This document shows positions 44,323 to 53,598 of a DNA stretch of 64,000 bases, piece by piece. The stretch's first letter is position 1. The number at the start of each line of letters is the position of its first letter. A program made the translations under genes and the position numbers. The notes beneath the pieces are model-generated. The model did no database searches. It saw only the letters and a program-made list of their open reading frames with translations, and was not told the origin of the DNA. The DNA is taken from assembly GCA_030653385.1 (NCBI GenBank), contig JAURZM010000063.1, forward strand, positions 248,001-312,000, given 5' to 3'. This DNA is from Rubrivivax sp. GTDB taxonomy: Bacteria; Pseudomonadota; Gammaproteobacteria; Burkholderiales; Burkholderiaceae_C.

Positions 44323-45727
44323 CACCGACCCGGCGGCCGGCCCCAGCCTGGCGCGTCGGCTGTTGCTGCCGCTGGCGTGGATCTGGCTGGTGGGCATCGT
44401 GGCGGCCAGCCTGGGCGCCTACCTGCTGGCGCGCGAGGCCGCGAACACGGCTTTCGACCGCGCCTTGCAGGACGAAGCGTCGGCCTTGGCCGCCAAGGTC
44501 ACCTGGTCGGACCGCGGCCCGCTGCTGGACGTGAGCCGGCAGACGATGGAGCTGCTGACCTGGGACAGCGCCGACCGCAACGGCTTTGCCATGGTCGACA
44601 TCGAAGGCAGCCCGCTCGCGGGTGATGCCGACGTGCCGGTGCCCTACAACCGCGAGGGCAGCCTTCAGCGCCCGATGCTGTTCAACGGCATCTACCGCGG
44701 CGAGCCGGTGCGCGGCGCGGTGTTTTCCGTCACCTCGCCGATGATGGACCGCACGGTGGCCATCGTCGTGGTGGAAACGAAGCGCAAGCGCACGGCGCTC
44801 ACACGCGACCTGCAGTTGGCCATCGTGCTGCCGGCGCTGGCCCTGGGCACCGCCACCTTCGTGCTGCTGGGCTGGGGTGTGCACCGTGCGCTGCGGCCAC
44901 TGCATCGGCTGAGCCAGGAAATCGCACTGCGCGAACTGCACGACTGGCGCCCCCTGTCGCTGGCCCATGTGCCGGCCGAAGCGCTGCCGATGGTGGAACG
45001 CATCAACACGCTGATGCTCGACGTGCAGCAGTCGGTGGCATTGCAGCGCCGCTTCGTGGCCGACGCGGCGCACCAGCTGCGCACGCCGGTGGCCGGCATC
45101 CGCGTGTTGGCGCAAGAACTGCAAAGCGTGCTGCGCAGTGCACCGCCCGCCGCGACGGGCTGGCAGCCCTTGCTGGGCGAACTGCACCTGTCGACCGAAC
45201 GCCTGACCCGCCTGATCGGCCAACTGCTGAGCCTGGCGGGGTCGGAAACGGCCTTGACGATGGACGCCGAGCACCGCCCGCAGGACATCGTGCCCTTGCT
45301 GCGAGAAGCCACCGAACCGCTCGTGCTGCAGGGCCTGCGACAGGGCCATGTGATCGAGCTCGAAGCGCCCGCGCAACCGGTGATGGCCCGTGCCCACCCG
45401 ATCTGGCTGGGCGAGGTGGTCAACAACCTGCTGGACAACGCGCAGCGTTACGGCGGCCGGCGCATCGTCTTGCGCGCGGTGTCACTGCCCGAAGGGGGCG
45501 CCGAGGTCACGGTGGAAGACAACGGGCCCGGTGTGCGTGCCGACGAACTGCCACGCCTGTTCGAACCCTTCTGGCGCGGTGAACGTGCCGACATGCGTGC
45601 CGATGGCGGCACCGGCCTGGGCCTGGCCATTGCACGCGAGATCGTGGCCCGTCTGGGTGGCACCTTGACTGCGTCCACCCGGCCCGAGGTCGACGGCATG
45701 CGTTTCACCGTGCGCCTGAGCGCCTGA
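44312..45727 (+). CDS. Sensor histidine kinase (QseC/TctE-like)
   Basis: This 471-residue kinase has a membrane helix at about residues 20-42 (LAWIWLVGIVAASLGAYLLA), a periplasmic sensor with LAAKVTWSDRGPLLDVSRQT, a second helix near 170-190, HAMP, HisKA with FVADAAHQLRTPVAG (phospho-acceptor about His254), and an ATPase domain with NNLLDNAQRYGG, EDNGPGV and GGTGLGLAIA. ATG 44312 lies inside the regulator gene, giving a coupled pair. The downstream DUF192 gene is on the opposite strand. Confidence 0.9.
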   Translation: MRPDTDPAAGPSLARRLLLPLAWIWLVGIVAASLGAYLLAREAANTAFDRALQDEASALAAKVTWSDRGPLLDVSRQTMELLTWDSADRNGFAMVDIEGSPLAGDADVPVPYNREGSLQRPMLFNGIYRGEPVRGAVFSVTSPMMDRTVAIVVVETKRKRTALTRDLQLAIVLPALALGTATFVLLGWGVHRALRPLHRLSQEIALRELHDWRPLSLAHVPAEALPMVERINTLMLDVQQSVALQRRFVADAAHQLRTPVAGIRVLAQELQSVLRSAPPAATGWQPLLGELHLSTERLTRLIGQLLSLAGSETALTMDAEHRPQDIVPLLREATEPLVLQGLRQGHVIELEAPAQPVMARAHPIWLGEVVNNLLDNAQRYGGRRIVLRAVSLPEGGAEVTVEDNGPGVRADELPRLFEPFWRGERADMRADGGTGLGLAIAREIVARLGGTLTASTRPEVDGMRFTVRLSA

Positions 45728-45762
45728 GCGACTGAGCCGGGCCAGGCTCACCTCCGGAAGGC

Positions 45763-46227
45763 TCACTTCCTGAAAGGCTTGCCACTCAGTCGGGCGCCGG
45801 CCTTGATGCCCCGTTTGGCAAACCAGCCCAGGTTCATTTCGAGCGCAAAACGCACCGGCCGCGCCGAGCAGTGCGAACGCTCGGACAGCGGCTCCATGTC
45901 GGCCAGGTTGACGATGGTGCCGTCGTCGGCCAGGAAGGCGATGGTCAGCGGCAGCAGCGTGTTGCGCATCCAGAAGCAGCGCACGCCGGGCTCGTCGTTG
46001 ACAAACAGCATGCCTTCGTTGGTGCCCATCTGGCGCCTGAACATCATGCCGGTGGCCTGCTGATCGGCGGTCACCGCCAGTTCGGTGTCGATGACGTGGA
46101 TGCCGGCTTGCAGCTTGATCGTGGACAGCCGCGGCTGCGGGCCGGTCTGCGCCGATGCAACACCCAGGTTCAGGCCCAGAAAAATGGCGAACAGGAAAGA
46201 GGCAAAACTGAGTTTGATGAAAGTCAT
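45763..46227 (-). CDS. Exported DUF192 protein
   Basis: This 154-residue protein has a signal peptide (FIKLSFASFLFAIFLGLNLG, cleavage near ASA) and a DUF192 domain with LAVTADQQATGMMFRRQMG, GMLFVNDEPGVRCFWMRNTL and FALEMNLGWFAKRG. DUF192 is widespread and its function is unknown. The ATG at 46227 was preferred to TTG 46233. It is convergent with the preceding sensor kinase and divergent from ccoI. Confidence 0.84.
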   Translation of the reverse strand: MTFIKLSFASFLFAIFLGLNLGVASAQTGPQPRLSTIKLQAGIHVIDTELAVTADQQATGMMFRRQMGTNEGMLFVNDEPGVRCFWMRNTLLPLTIAFLADDGTIVNLADMEPLSERSHCSARPVRFALEMNLGWFAKRGIKAGARLSGKPFRK

Positions 46228-46291
46228 GGGCAAAAGCCGGTAGCGAGCTTAGATTATCCCGTTCCCTGCTGTCCGCCCTCGACCCCCTTCG

Positions 46292-48571
46292 ATGAAGCCG
46301 CCCCCGCCGCCGACCCAGCAGCCGACCCAGGCACTTGGTGCCGACGGCGCAGGTGTGTTGGACGACCCGCTGGAGCAGGGCCGTTTCACCCGGTGGGTGG
46401 TGGGGCCGGGCGGTGAGCGCTGGGCCGAGTCTTCCTTGCAGCTGGCCGGCCTGCACTGCGCGGCCTGCAGCGGCATCATCGAACAGGCGCTGGGCCGTGT
46501 CGCCGGTGTGCAAAGCGCCCGCGTCAGCGCCGCGGCCGAGCGCGCCACCGTGTGCTGGGACCCCGAGCTCACACGCCCTTCGACCCTGATCGCCGCCGTG
46601 CGCCGTGCCGGCTACGACGCCGTACCCGACGCAGCCGCGCCCGCACGGGCCATGCGCCAGCAGCAACAGCGGCAGGCGCTGTGGCGCCTGTTCGTGGCCG
46701 GTTTCTGCGCCATGCAGGTGATGATGTTCGCGACGCCCAGTTATGTGGCCGCTCCCGGGGACCTGACCGACGAAATGCGGCTTTTGTTGAACTGGGGCAG
46801 CTGGATGCTGACCTTGCCGGTGATGGCCTTTTCCGCCACGCCCTACTTCGCGGGGGCCTGGCGTGCGCTGCGCACACGCACCATCGGCATGGACGTGCCG
46901 GTGGCGCTGGGCATCGTCATCACCTTCATCGCCAGCACTGGCGCCACATTCCAGCCCGAGGGTGTTTTTGGCCACGAGGTGTACTTTGACTCGCTGACGA
47001 TGTTCGTCAGTTTCCTGCTGGGTGCGCGCTGGCTTGAACTGCGTTCCAGGCAGCAGGCAGCCGAGTCGCTTGAACGTGCGCTGGCGCGATTGCCCGAAAC
47101 CGCCTGGCGCGTGGCCGCCGACGGCAGCGTCACTGCCGTCAGCGTGCAGCGGCTGCATGTCGGTGACCAGGTGCGTGTGCCGCTGGGCCAGGCTTTTCCT
47201 GCCGACGGTGTGCTGGAGCAGGGCGACACGCAGGCCGACGAGTCGCTGCTCACGGGTGAATCGGCGCCGGTGCCCAAGCGGGTGGGTGACAGCGTGGTGG
47301 CCGGCAGCAGCAATGTCGGCGCGCCAGCGCTGATGCGTGTGCAGCGCGTGGGGGGCGACACCCGGCTGGAGACCATCGTCTCGATGATGCGCAGTGCGCT
47401 GACGCAGCGTCCGGCTGCCGCCCGTCTGGCCGATCGTTGGGCGGCGCCCTTCCTGTGGGTGGTGCTGCTGCTGGCCGCCGGGGGCGCGGCGGTGTGGAGT
47501 GTCATCGACCCGTCGCGCGCGATCTGGGTGGCGGTGTCGGTGCTGATCGTGACCTGCCCTTGTGCGCTGTCGCTGGCCGCACCCGCCACGCTGGTGGCTG
47601 CAGCGCGTGGCCTGGCCCGGCGGGGTGTGCTGTTGCAGCGCCTGGATGCCATCGAAGTGCTGGCCACGGCCAGGCACTTTTTCCTCGACAAGACGGGCAC
47701 CCTGACCGAAGACCGCCTGCATTGCAGCGGCCTGGTGCTGACGCCGGCGGCCCGCGAGCAAGGCCACAGCGAAGCTTCGCTGCAGGTGCTGGCCGCGGGT
47801 CTGGCTTCCTGGTCCACGCACCCCGCTTCGCGCGCGCTGGCCGACCTGCACCCGCAACAGCAGTCCAGTGCAGACTGGCAAGCGGTGCAGGAAGTGGCCG
47901 GGCAGGGCCTGGCTGCAACAGACGCTGCGGGCCGTGTCTGGCGCTTGGGGCAGGCTGCCTGGTGCGATGCCCGGACAGCCCTGCCGGCCGGCACGCATCT
48001 GGCCTTGTCCTGCGACGGACGCCTGCTCGCGGGCTTTGTGCTGGAAGAGGTCCTGCGACCCGGCGCCGCGCAGGCCGTGCAGGCGCTGCGCGACGAAGGT
48101 GTGCAGCTGCGCCTTGTCAGCGGCGACACGGCCGTGCGCGCCCGCCAGTTGGCCGACCGCCTGGGCATCGACAACGTCCTGGCCGCAGCCACGCCCGAGG
48201 CCAAGCTGGCGGCACTGGTTGAACTGCAAGGCCGGGGTGAGCGTGTCGTGATGGTGGGCGACGGGGTCAACGACGCACCGGTGCTGGCACGGGCCGACGC
48301 CTCGCTGGCCATGGGGCAGGGGGCGCTGGTTTCGCGCTGCCACGCCGACGCCGTGATCACCAGCAGCCAATTGAACGACCTGGTGCGGGCGCGCCACACA
48401 GCGCAGCGGGCCCTGGCCATCGTGCGACAGAACTTCATCTGGGCTGGCAGCTACAACGCGGTGTGCATTCCGCTGGCCCTGGTGGGCTGGTTGCCACCCT
48501 GGGCGGCTGGGCTGGGCATGGCCCTGAGTTCCCTGCTGGTGGTGGCCAATGCGTTGCGCGCCGCACGCTGA
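46292..48571 (+). CDS. ccoI: Copper-translocating P-type ATPase for cbb3 oxidase assembly
   Basis: This 759-residue P1B-type ATPase exports copper to the site of CcoN maturation. In order: a heavy-metal domain with GLHCAACSG (Cys56, Cys59), several membrane helices, the actuator loop with LLTGESAPV, the metal-transporting CPC motif in IVTCPCALSLAAP, the phosphorylation site DKTGTLTED, and the hinge GDGVNDAPVL. The extended N-terminus and the place directly before ccoS and ccoN identify it as CcoI/FixI rather than a general CopA. Confidence 0.96.
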   Translation: MKPPPPPTQQPTQALGADGAGVLDDPLEQGRFTRWVVGPGGERWAESSLQLAGLHCAACSGIIEQALGRVAGVQSARVSAAAERATVCWDPELTRPSTLIAAVRRAGYDAVPDAAAPARAMRQQQQRQALWRLFVAGFCAMQVMMFATPSYVAAPGDLTDEMRLLLNWGSWMLTLPVMAFSATPYFAGAWRALRTRTIGMDVPVALGIVITFIASTGATFQPEGVFGHEVYFDSLTMFVSFLLGARWLELRSRQQAAESLERALARLPETAWRVAADGSVTAVSVQRLHVGDQVRVPLGQAFPADGVLEQGDTQADESLLTGESAPVPKRVGDSVVAGSSNVGAPALMRVQRVGGDTRLETIVSMMRSALTQRPAAARLADRWAAPFLWVVLLLAAGGAAVWSVIDPSRAIWVAVSVLIVTCPCALSLAAPATLVAAARGLARRGVLLQRLDAIEVLATARHFFLDKTGTLTEDRLHCSGLVLTPAAREQGHSEASLQVLAAGLASWSTHPASRALADLHPQQQSSADWQAVQEVAGQGLAATDAAGRVWRLGQAAWCDARTALPAGTHLALSCDGRLLAGFVLEEVLRPGAAQAVQALRDEGVQLRLVSGDTAVRARQLADRLGIDNVLAAATPEAKLAALVELQGRGERVVMVGDGVNDAPVLARADASLAMGQGALVSRCHADAVITSSQLNDLVRARHTAQRALAIVRQNFIWAGSYNAVCIPLALVGWLPPWAAGLGMALSSLLVVANALRAAR

Positions 48572-48588
48572 ACAGAAAGCCCACCGTC

Positions 48589-48756
48589 ATGGAAAGCCTC
48601 TACGTCCTCATTCCGCTGTCGGCCCTGCTGGTGCTGGGCATCCTGGGCATCTTCGGCTGGGCGCTGCACAAGGGTCAATTCGAAGACGTTGAGGCCGAGG
48701 GCCAACGCATCCTGACAGACGAAGCACCGGCGGTTGATGACGATCAAGGCCGCTGA
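48589..48756 (+). CDS. ccoS: cbb3 oxidase maturation protein CcoS
   Basis: This 55-residue membrane protein has one helix (VLIPLSALLVLGILGIFGWA) followed by LHKGQFEDVEAEGQRIL, the family pattern. CcoS is needed to insert heme and copper into CcoN. It starts 17 nt after ccoI. The last codons, GTTGATGACGATCAAGGC, also carry a perfect FNR box for the ccoN promoter. Confidence 0.93.
   Translation: MESLYVLIPLSALLVLGILGIFGWALHKGQFEDVEAEGQRILTDEAPAVDDDQGR
48734..48747. promoter_or_regulatory. FNR box for a ccoN promoter, inside ccoS
   Basis: TTGATGACGATCAA matches the FNR consensus TTGAT-N4-ATCAA at every specified position. The centre is 48740.5. A minus-10-like AAGAAT at 48770-48775 puts the transcription start near 48782, exactly 41.5 nt from the box centre (class II activation), with a leader of 34 nt before ccoN. 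Confidence 0.85.
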
Positions 48757-48815
48757 AGCAACACCCCAGAAGAATCCCCCTGCAAGTTCACAGGACACAA
48801 GCGAGGAGTCAGTCC

Positions 48816-50297
48816 ATGTCAAACAGTGCCGTCATGGCAAGTGCCGAACGGGCAAACGTCGGTGGCACCACCGCCACAAGCGGGGTGTACACCGACTCGG
48901 CAGTCAGGCTGTTCGCCCTGGCGGCCGTCGTGTGGGGGGTGGTGGGCATGCTGGTCGGCGTCATCATCGCCGCGCAGCTGACCTGGCCAGAACTCAATTT
49001 GGGCATCCCTTGGCTCAGCTACGGCCGTCTGCGGCCGCTGCACACCAACGCGGTGATCTTTGCGTTTGGCGGATGTGCGCTGATGGCCACGTCCTTCCAC
49101 GTCGTGCAACGCACCTGCCAGACGCGCCTGTTTGCGCCGGGTCTGGCGATGTTCGTGTTCTGGGGCTGGCAGCTGGTGATCGTCGCCGCAGCCGTGACCC
49201 TGCCACTGGGTATGACCCAGGGCAAGGAATACGCCGAACTCGAATGGCCCATCGACCTGCTGATTGCCGTGGTCTGGGTGGCCTACGCCGTTGTCTTCTT
49301 CGGCACCATCGGCATCCGCAAGGTGCGCCACATCTATGTCGCCAACTGGTTCTTCGGCGCTTTCATCATCGCGGTGGCCCTGCTGCACATCGTCAACAGC
49401 GCGGCCATTCCGGTCAGCCTGACCAAGAGCTACAGCGCCTACGCCGGTGTGCAGGACGCGATGATCCAGTGGTGGTACGGCCACAACGCGGTCGGCTTCT
49501 TCCTGACCGCGGGTTTCCTGGGCATGATGTATTACTACATCCCCAAGCAGGCCGAGCGCCCGGTGTATTCGTACCGGCTGTCGATCGTGCACTTCTGGGC
49601 CCTGATCTTCACCTACATGTGGGCGGGCCCCCACCACCTGCACTACACCGCGCTGCCCGACTGGGCGCAGAGCGTGGGCATGGTCTTCAGCCTGGTGCTG
49701 CTGGCCCCCAGTTGGGGCGGCATGATCAACGGCATCATGACGCTCAGCGGTGCCTGGCACAAGCTGCGTGACGACCCGATCCTGAAGTTCCTGATCGTGA
49801 GCCTGTCGTTCTACGGCATGAGCACCTTCGAGGGTCCGATGATGTCGATCAAGACCGTCAACGCGCTGTCGCACTACACCGACTGGACCATCGGCCACGT
49901 ACACAGCGGTGCTCTCGGTTGGGTCGGCCTGATCAGCATGGGCAGCCTGTACTACCTGATCCCGCGCATGTACGGCCGCACCACGATGTTCAGCGTGCGT
50001 GCCATCGAGCTGCACTTCTGGATTGCCACCATCGGCATCGTGCTCTACATCGCCGCGATGTGGATCGCCGGCGTCATGCAGGGCCTGATGTGGCGCGCGG
50101 TGAACCCTGACGGCACGCTGGTCTACACCTTCGTCGAAAGCGTCAAGGCCACCTTCCCGTACTACGTGGTGCGCCTGCTCGGTGGTGTGCTGTATTTCAG
50201 CGGCATGCTGATCATGGCCTGGAACGTGGTGATGACGGTCAAGAGCGGCAAGGCCGAAGCTTCGCCCATCCCCGTGCCGGCCCCGGCACACGCCTGA
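48816..50297 (+). CDS. ccoN: cbb3-type cytochrome c oxidase subunit I
   Basis: This 493-residue subunit holds the low-spin heme b and the heme b3-CuB centre of the high-affinity oxidase, which reduces oxygen to water and pumps protons. Twelve membrane helices are expected. Ligand histidines are seen in RPLHTNAVIFAFGG, WWYGHNAVGFFL, MWAGPHHLHYTALPD and TIGHVHSGALGW. The Shine-Dalgarno GAGGAG precedes ATG 48816. It heads ccoNOQP behind a FNR box. Confidence 0.98.
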   Translation: MSNSAVMASAERANVGGTTATSGVYTDSAVRLFALAAVVWGVVGMLVGVIIAAQLTWPELNLGIPWLSYGRLRPLHTNAVIFAFGGCALMATSFHVVQRTCQTRLFAPGLAMFVFWGWQLVIVAAAVTLPLGMTQGKEYAELEWPIDLLIAVVWVAYAVVFFGTIGIRKVRHIYVANWFFGAFIIAVALLHIVNSAAIPVSLTKSYSAYAGVQDAMIQWWYGHNAVGFFLTAGFLGMMYYYIPKQAERPVYSYRLSIVHFWALIFTYMWAGPHHLHYTALPDWAQSVGMVFSLVLLAPSWGGMINGIMTLSGAWHKLRDDPILKFLIVSLSFYGMSTFEGPMMSIKTVNALSHYTDWTIGHVHSGALGWVGLISMGSLYYLIPRMYGRTTMFSVRAIELHFWIATIGIVLYIAAMWIAGVMQGLMWRAVNPDGTLVYTFVESVKATFPYYVVRLLGGVLYFSGMLIMAWNVVMTVKSGKAEASPIPVPAPAHA

Positions 50298-50323
50298 GTC
50301 GACGGCGCAGGAGCAAACACAAC

Positions 50324-50944
50324 ATGGCAAAAACCAAGTCACCGTCGGGTCACGAGAAGATCGAGACCAACAACTTTTTGATGATCGTGCTGATCCTGCT
50401 GGCCGTGGCCGTGGGGGGCATCGTCGAGATCGTGCCGCTGTTCTTCCAGCGCAGCACCACCGAAGCAGCGCCCGGTCACAAGCCCTACTCTGCGCTGCAA
50501 CTGGCGGGTCGCGATGTCTACCTGCGCGAAGGTTGCTACAACTGCCACTCGCAGATGGTGCGGCCCTTCCGTGCCGAGGCCCTGCGTTATGGCGCGCACT
50601 CCACGGCCGGCGAGTTTGTCTACGACCACCCCTTCCAATGGGGCAGCAAACGCACCGGGCCTGACCTGCACCGCGTGGGCGGCAAGTACAGCGACGAATG
50701 GCACCGCGTGCACATGATCAACCCGCGTGATCTGGTGCCCGAGTCGAACATGCCGGCCTATCCCTGGCTCGTGACGGCCCAGATCGACCCCGCCAGCATG
50801 GCGCCGCGCATGAATGCGCTGCGCAAGGTGGGTGTGCCCTACACCGACGCCGAAGTGGCAGCCGCCGCTGAAGATGTCAAGGGCCGCTCCGAGATGGATG
50901 CGCTCATCGCCTACCTGCAGGTGCTGGGCACCTCGGGCAAGTAA
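50324..50944 (+). CDS. ccoO: cbb3-type cytochrome c oxidase subunit II (monoheme c)
   Basis: This 206-residue subunit has an N-terminal helix (FLMIVLILLAVAVGGIVEIV) and a periplasmic heme c domain with CYNCHSQMVRPF. The axial Met is likely in VPESNMPAYPWL. It passes electrons to CcoN. AGGAG lies just upstream of ATG 50324. It is followed after 11 nt by ccoQ. Confidence 0.97.
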   Translation: MAKTKSPSGHEKIETNNFLMIVLILLAVAVGGIVEIVPLFFQRSTTEAAPGHKPYSALQLAGRDVYLREGCYNCHSQMVRPFRAEALRYGAHSTAGEFVYDHPFQWGSKRTGPDLHRVGGKYSDEWHRVHMINPRDLVPESNMPAYPWLVTAQIDPASMAPRMNALRKVGVPYTDAEVAAAAEDVKGRSEMDALIAYLQVLGTSGK

Positions 50945-50955
50945 GGAGCTTGCAC

Positions 50956-51165
50956 ATGGATGTCAACGACCTGCGCATTGCCGTCACCGTGATCGGCCTG
51001 CTGCTGTTCATGGTGCTGGTGGTCCACACCTACAGCCGCCGCCGTCGCGGCGACCACGACGAAGCTGCCAACCTGCCATTTTCCGGTGACGCCGGTGACA
51101 CCGGTGGCGTGGCCGGGCCGGGCCGGGCTGCAGCAGCCAACAATTCCAAGGGAGAACGGGCGTGA
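50956..51165 (+). CDS. ccoQ: cbb3 oxidase small subunit CcoQ
   Basis: This 69-residue protein has one membrane helix (LRIAVTVIGLLLFMVLVVHT) followed by a polar tail with YSRRRRGDHDEAANLPF. CcoQ stabilises the cbb3 complex under oxygen. The start ATG 50956 has AAGGAG upstream. The tail (GDTGGVAGPGRAAAANN) is longer and more flexible than in some relatives. It overlaps ccoP by 4 nt. Confidence 0.92.
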   Translation: MDVNDLRIAVTVIGLLLFMVLVVHTYSRRRRGDHDEAANLPFSGDAGDTGGVAGPGRAAAANNSKGERA

Positions 51166-52076
51166 GTGACTTCTTCAACAGCGGCTGGTCCTGGTTTGTG
51201 GCCGCCGCCACCGTGGTCAGCCTGCTGGCCTGCCTGGTGCTGCTTTTCATTGCCAGCCGCCGCCAGGTGATGGCCGACGACAACACCACCGGCCACGTCT
51301 GGGACGAAGACCTGCGTGAGATGAACAACCCGCTGCCGCGCTGGTGGATGTGGCTGTTTGTGCTGACGGTGGTGTTTGCTGCCGTTTACCTGGCTTTTTA
51401 CCCGGGCCTGGGCAGCCATCCGGGTTCGCTGAAGTGGACCAGCGTCGGCCAGTACGAAGCCGAACAGGCCAAGGCGCGCACGGCCATGGAGCCGGTGTAC
51501 GCCCGCTACGTGAAGATGAGCGCCGAAGAACTGGGGCGCGACGAACAGGCCATGGGCATCGGCCAGCGCCTGTTCCTGAACAACTGCGCGCAGTGTCACG
51601 GTTCTGACGCCCGCGGCAGCAAGGGCTTCCCGAACCTGGCAGACAACGACTGGCTGGGCCCGAACACGCTGGAAGACGTGAAGAAGGTCATCGTCGAAGG
51701 CCGCCAAGGTGTGATGCCGCCGATGGGCGCGGCGCTGGGCACGGCGGAAGATGTGAAAAACGTCGCCCACTACGTGCTCAGCCTTTCGGGCAGCGCGCAC
51801 AACAACATCGCGGCGCAACTGGGCAAGGCCAAGTTCGGTGTCTGCGCCGCCTGCCACGGCGCCGACGGCAAGGGCAACCCCTTGCTGGGCGCGCCCAACC
51901 TGACCGACAAGATCTGGCTGCATGGCTGGGGTGAACAAGCCATCATCAACATCATCAACGTCGGCAAGACCAACGCCATGCCCGCCCAGGGTCGGCTGCT
52001 GACGCCAGAACAAGTGCATGTGCTGGCCGGTTATGTGCTGAGCCTGTCGCAGACCACACGCGTGGCCACGCAGTAA
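51162..52076 (+). CDS. ccoP: cbb3-type cytochrome c oxidase subunit III (diheme c)
   Basis: This 304-residue subunit starts at GTG 51162, which overlaps the ccoQ stop. There are two N-terminal helices (AAATVVSLLACLVLLFIAS and WWMWLFVLTVVFAAVYLAF), then two cytochrome c domains with CAQCHGSDARG and CAACHGADGKG heme motifs, each with a later Met as candidate ligand (GVMPPMGAAL and NAMPAQGRLL). It receives electrons from cytochrome bc1 via soluble carriers and delivers them to CcoO and CcoN. A ccoG gene follows 14 nt later. Confidence 0.97.
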   Translation: MSDFFNSGWSWFVAAATVVSLLACLVLLFIASRRQVMADDNTTGHVWDEDLREMNNPLPRWWMWLFVLTVVFAAVYLAFYPGLGSHPGSLKWTSVGQYEAEQAKARTAMEPVYARYVKMSAEELGRDEQAMGIGQRLFLNNCAQCHGSDARGSKGFPNLADNDWLGPNTLEDVKKVIVEGRQGVMPPMGAALGTAEDVKNVAHYVLSLSGSAHNNIAAQLGKAKFGVCAACHGADGKGNPLLGAPNLTDKIWLHGWGEQAIINIINVGKTNAMPAQGRLLTPEQVHVLAGYVLSLSQTTRVATQ

Positions 52077-52090
52077 GGTCAGGGCGCCGG

Positions 52091-53548
52091 TTGAGCGAAT
52101 TTGCAGTCAAACCAGCGGCGCCCGCCGACGCAGACGGGGACGGCAGCGCCGCCCTCGTCAGCCTTTACCAGAAACAGAAGAAGATCTACGCCCGCGCTGT
52201 CAGCGGCTGGTTCGCTGGCTGGCGCTGGGCGCTGGTGTGGGGCACGCAGTTGCTCTTCTACGGCCTGCCGTGGCTGGAATGGAACGCCCGCCAGGCGGTG
52301 CTGTTCGACCTGGGCGCGCGCCGCTTCTACATCTTCGGGCTGGTGCTGTACCCGCAGGACTTCATCTTCCTGACCGGGCTGCTCATCATTTCGGCCTACG
52401 CGCTGTTCCTGTTCACCGCAGTGGCCGGCCGGCTCTGGTGCGGCTTCGCCTGCCCACAGACGGTGTACACCGAAATCTTCATGTGGGTCGAGCGGCGCTT
52501 CGAAGGCGACCGCATGCAGCGCATGAAACTGGACGATGCGCCCTGGAGTGCCAACAAGGTGCTGCGCAAGTCCGGCAAGCAGGTGGCCTGGCTGGCCATC
52601 GGCCTGTGGACCGGTTTCACCTTCGTCGGCTACTTCACGCCCATCCAGACACTTTGGGCTTCGGCCATGACGCTGGGTTTCGGCCCCTGGGAATGGTTCT
52701 GGGTGCTGTTCTACGGTTTTGCCACCTACGGCAATGCCGGCTACATGCGCGAGCAGGTGTGCAAGTACATGTGCCCCTACGCGCGCTTCCAGAGCGCGAT
52801 GTTCGACAAGGACACACTGATCATCAGCTACGACCCCGATCGTGGCGAGCCCCGCGGCACCCGCGGCCGCAAGACCGACCTGAAGGCCGCCAACCTCGGC
52901 CACTGCATCGACTGCGGCCTGTGTGTGCAGGTGTGCCCCACCGGCATCGACATCCGCAAGGGCCTGCAGTACGAGTGCATCGGCTGCGCGGCCTGCATCG
53001 ACGTCTGCGACGGGGTGATGGACAAGATGCAGTACCCACGGGGCCTGATCCGCTACGACACCCAGAACGGCATGGAACAAAAGCTGGGCCGCGCCACCGA
53101 ACTGAAACGCATCTTCCGCCCGCGGGTCATCGGCTACGGCGTGGTGCTGCTGCTGATCTGTGCCGGGCTGCTGACGGCCTTGCTGCTGCGTTCGCCCTTC
53201 CGTGTGGACGTCGTGCGTGACCGCGGCACCTTGGCCCGCATCGTCGACGACGGCTGGGTCGAAAACGTCTACCGCCTGCAGTTGATGAACGCCACGGAAT
53301 CACCCCAGCGCTTGCGCATCCATGCGGCTGGTCTGCCGCAGATGAAGCAGCAGGGCCAGGACCGGCTGGACCTGGCACCCGCCGAAGCTCGCTGGGTGGC
53401 GATTGCCGTCCGCGTGCCACCCGACGTGGCCATGCAGGCGGGCACTGGCAGTCACGCCATCACTTTCGACGTCACTCTGCTGGGTGAAAAAGCCCAGCCA
53501 GTCCGCCACCGACTGGTGGAAAAATCCACCTTCATGGTGCCGCGTTGA
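52091..53548 (+). CDS. ccoG: CcoG membrane ferredoxin/cupric reductase, second copy
   Basis: This 485-residue protein is a full CcoG/RdxA: membrane helices (RWALVWGTQLLFYGLPWLEW), CGFACPQTVYTE, CKYMCPYARFQ, two 4Fe-4S motifs (CIDCGLCVQVCPTGIDIRKG and CIGCAACIDVC), and a C-terminal FixG Ig-like domain. It is the copy tied to the cbb3 operon and probably reduces Cu(II) during oxidase assembly. The start is TTG 52091, 14 nt after ccoP. The paralog at 12805 is the same length class with high sequence similarity. Confidence 0.95.
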   Translation: MSEFAVKPAAPADADGDGSAALVSLYQKQKKIYARAVSGWFAGWRWALVWGTQLLFYGLPWLEWNARQAVLFDLGARRFYIFGLVLYPQDFIFLTGLLIISAYALFLFTAVAGRLWCGFACPQTVYTEIFMWVERRFEGDRMQRMKLDDAPWSANKVLRKSGKQVAWLAIGLWTGFTFVGYFTPIQTLWASAMTLGFGPWEWFWVLFYGFATYGNAGYMREQVCKYMCPYARFQSAMFDKDTLIISYDPDRGEPRGTRGRKTDLKAANLGHCIDCGLCVQVCPTGIDIRKGLQYECIGCAACIDVCDGVMDKMQYPRGLIRYDTQNGMEQKLGRATELKRIFRPRVIGYGVVLLLICAGLLTALLLRSPFRVDVVRDRGTLARIVDDGWVENVYRLQLMNATESPQRLRIHAAGLPQMKQQGQDRLDLAPAEARWVAIAVRVPPDVAMQAGTGSHAITFDVTLLGEKAQPVRHRLVEKSTFMVPR

Positions 53549-53598
53549 CGCGGCACCGCGATCCGAACCGCAGCCCGAAGCCCTTGCAGGAGAGCCAC

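Noticed and set aside
45482..48397. Very long minus-strand open frame (971 codons) across the end of the kinase gene, the DUF192 gene and ccoI.
   Set aside because: It covers well-supported genes on the other strand and reads as low-complexity sequence rich in His, Gln, Arg and Ala.
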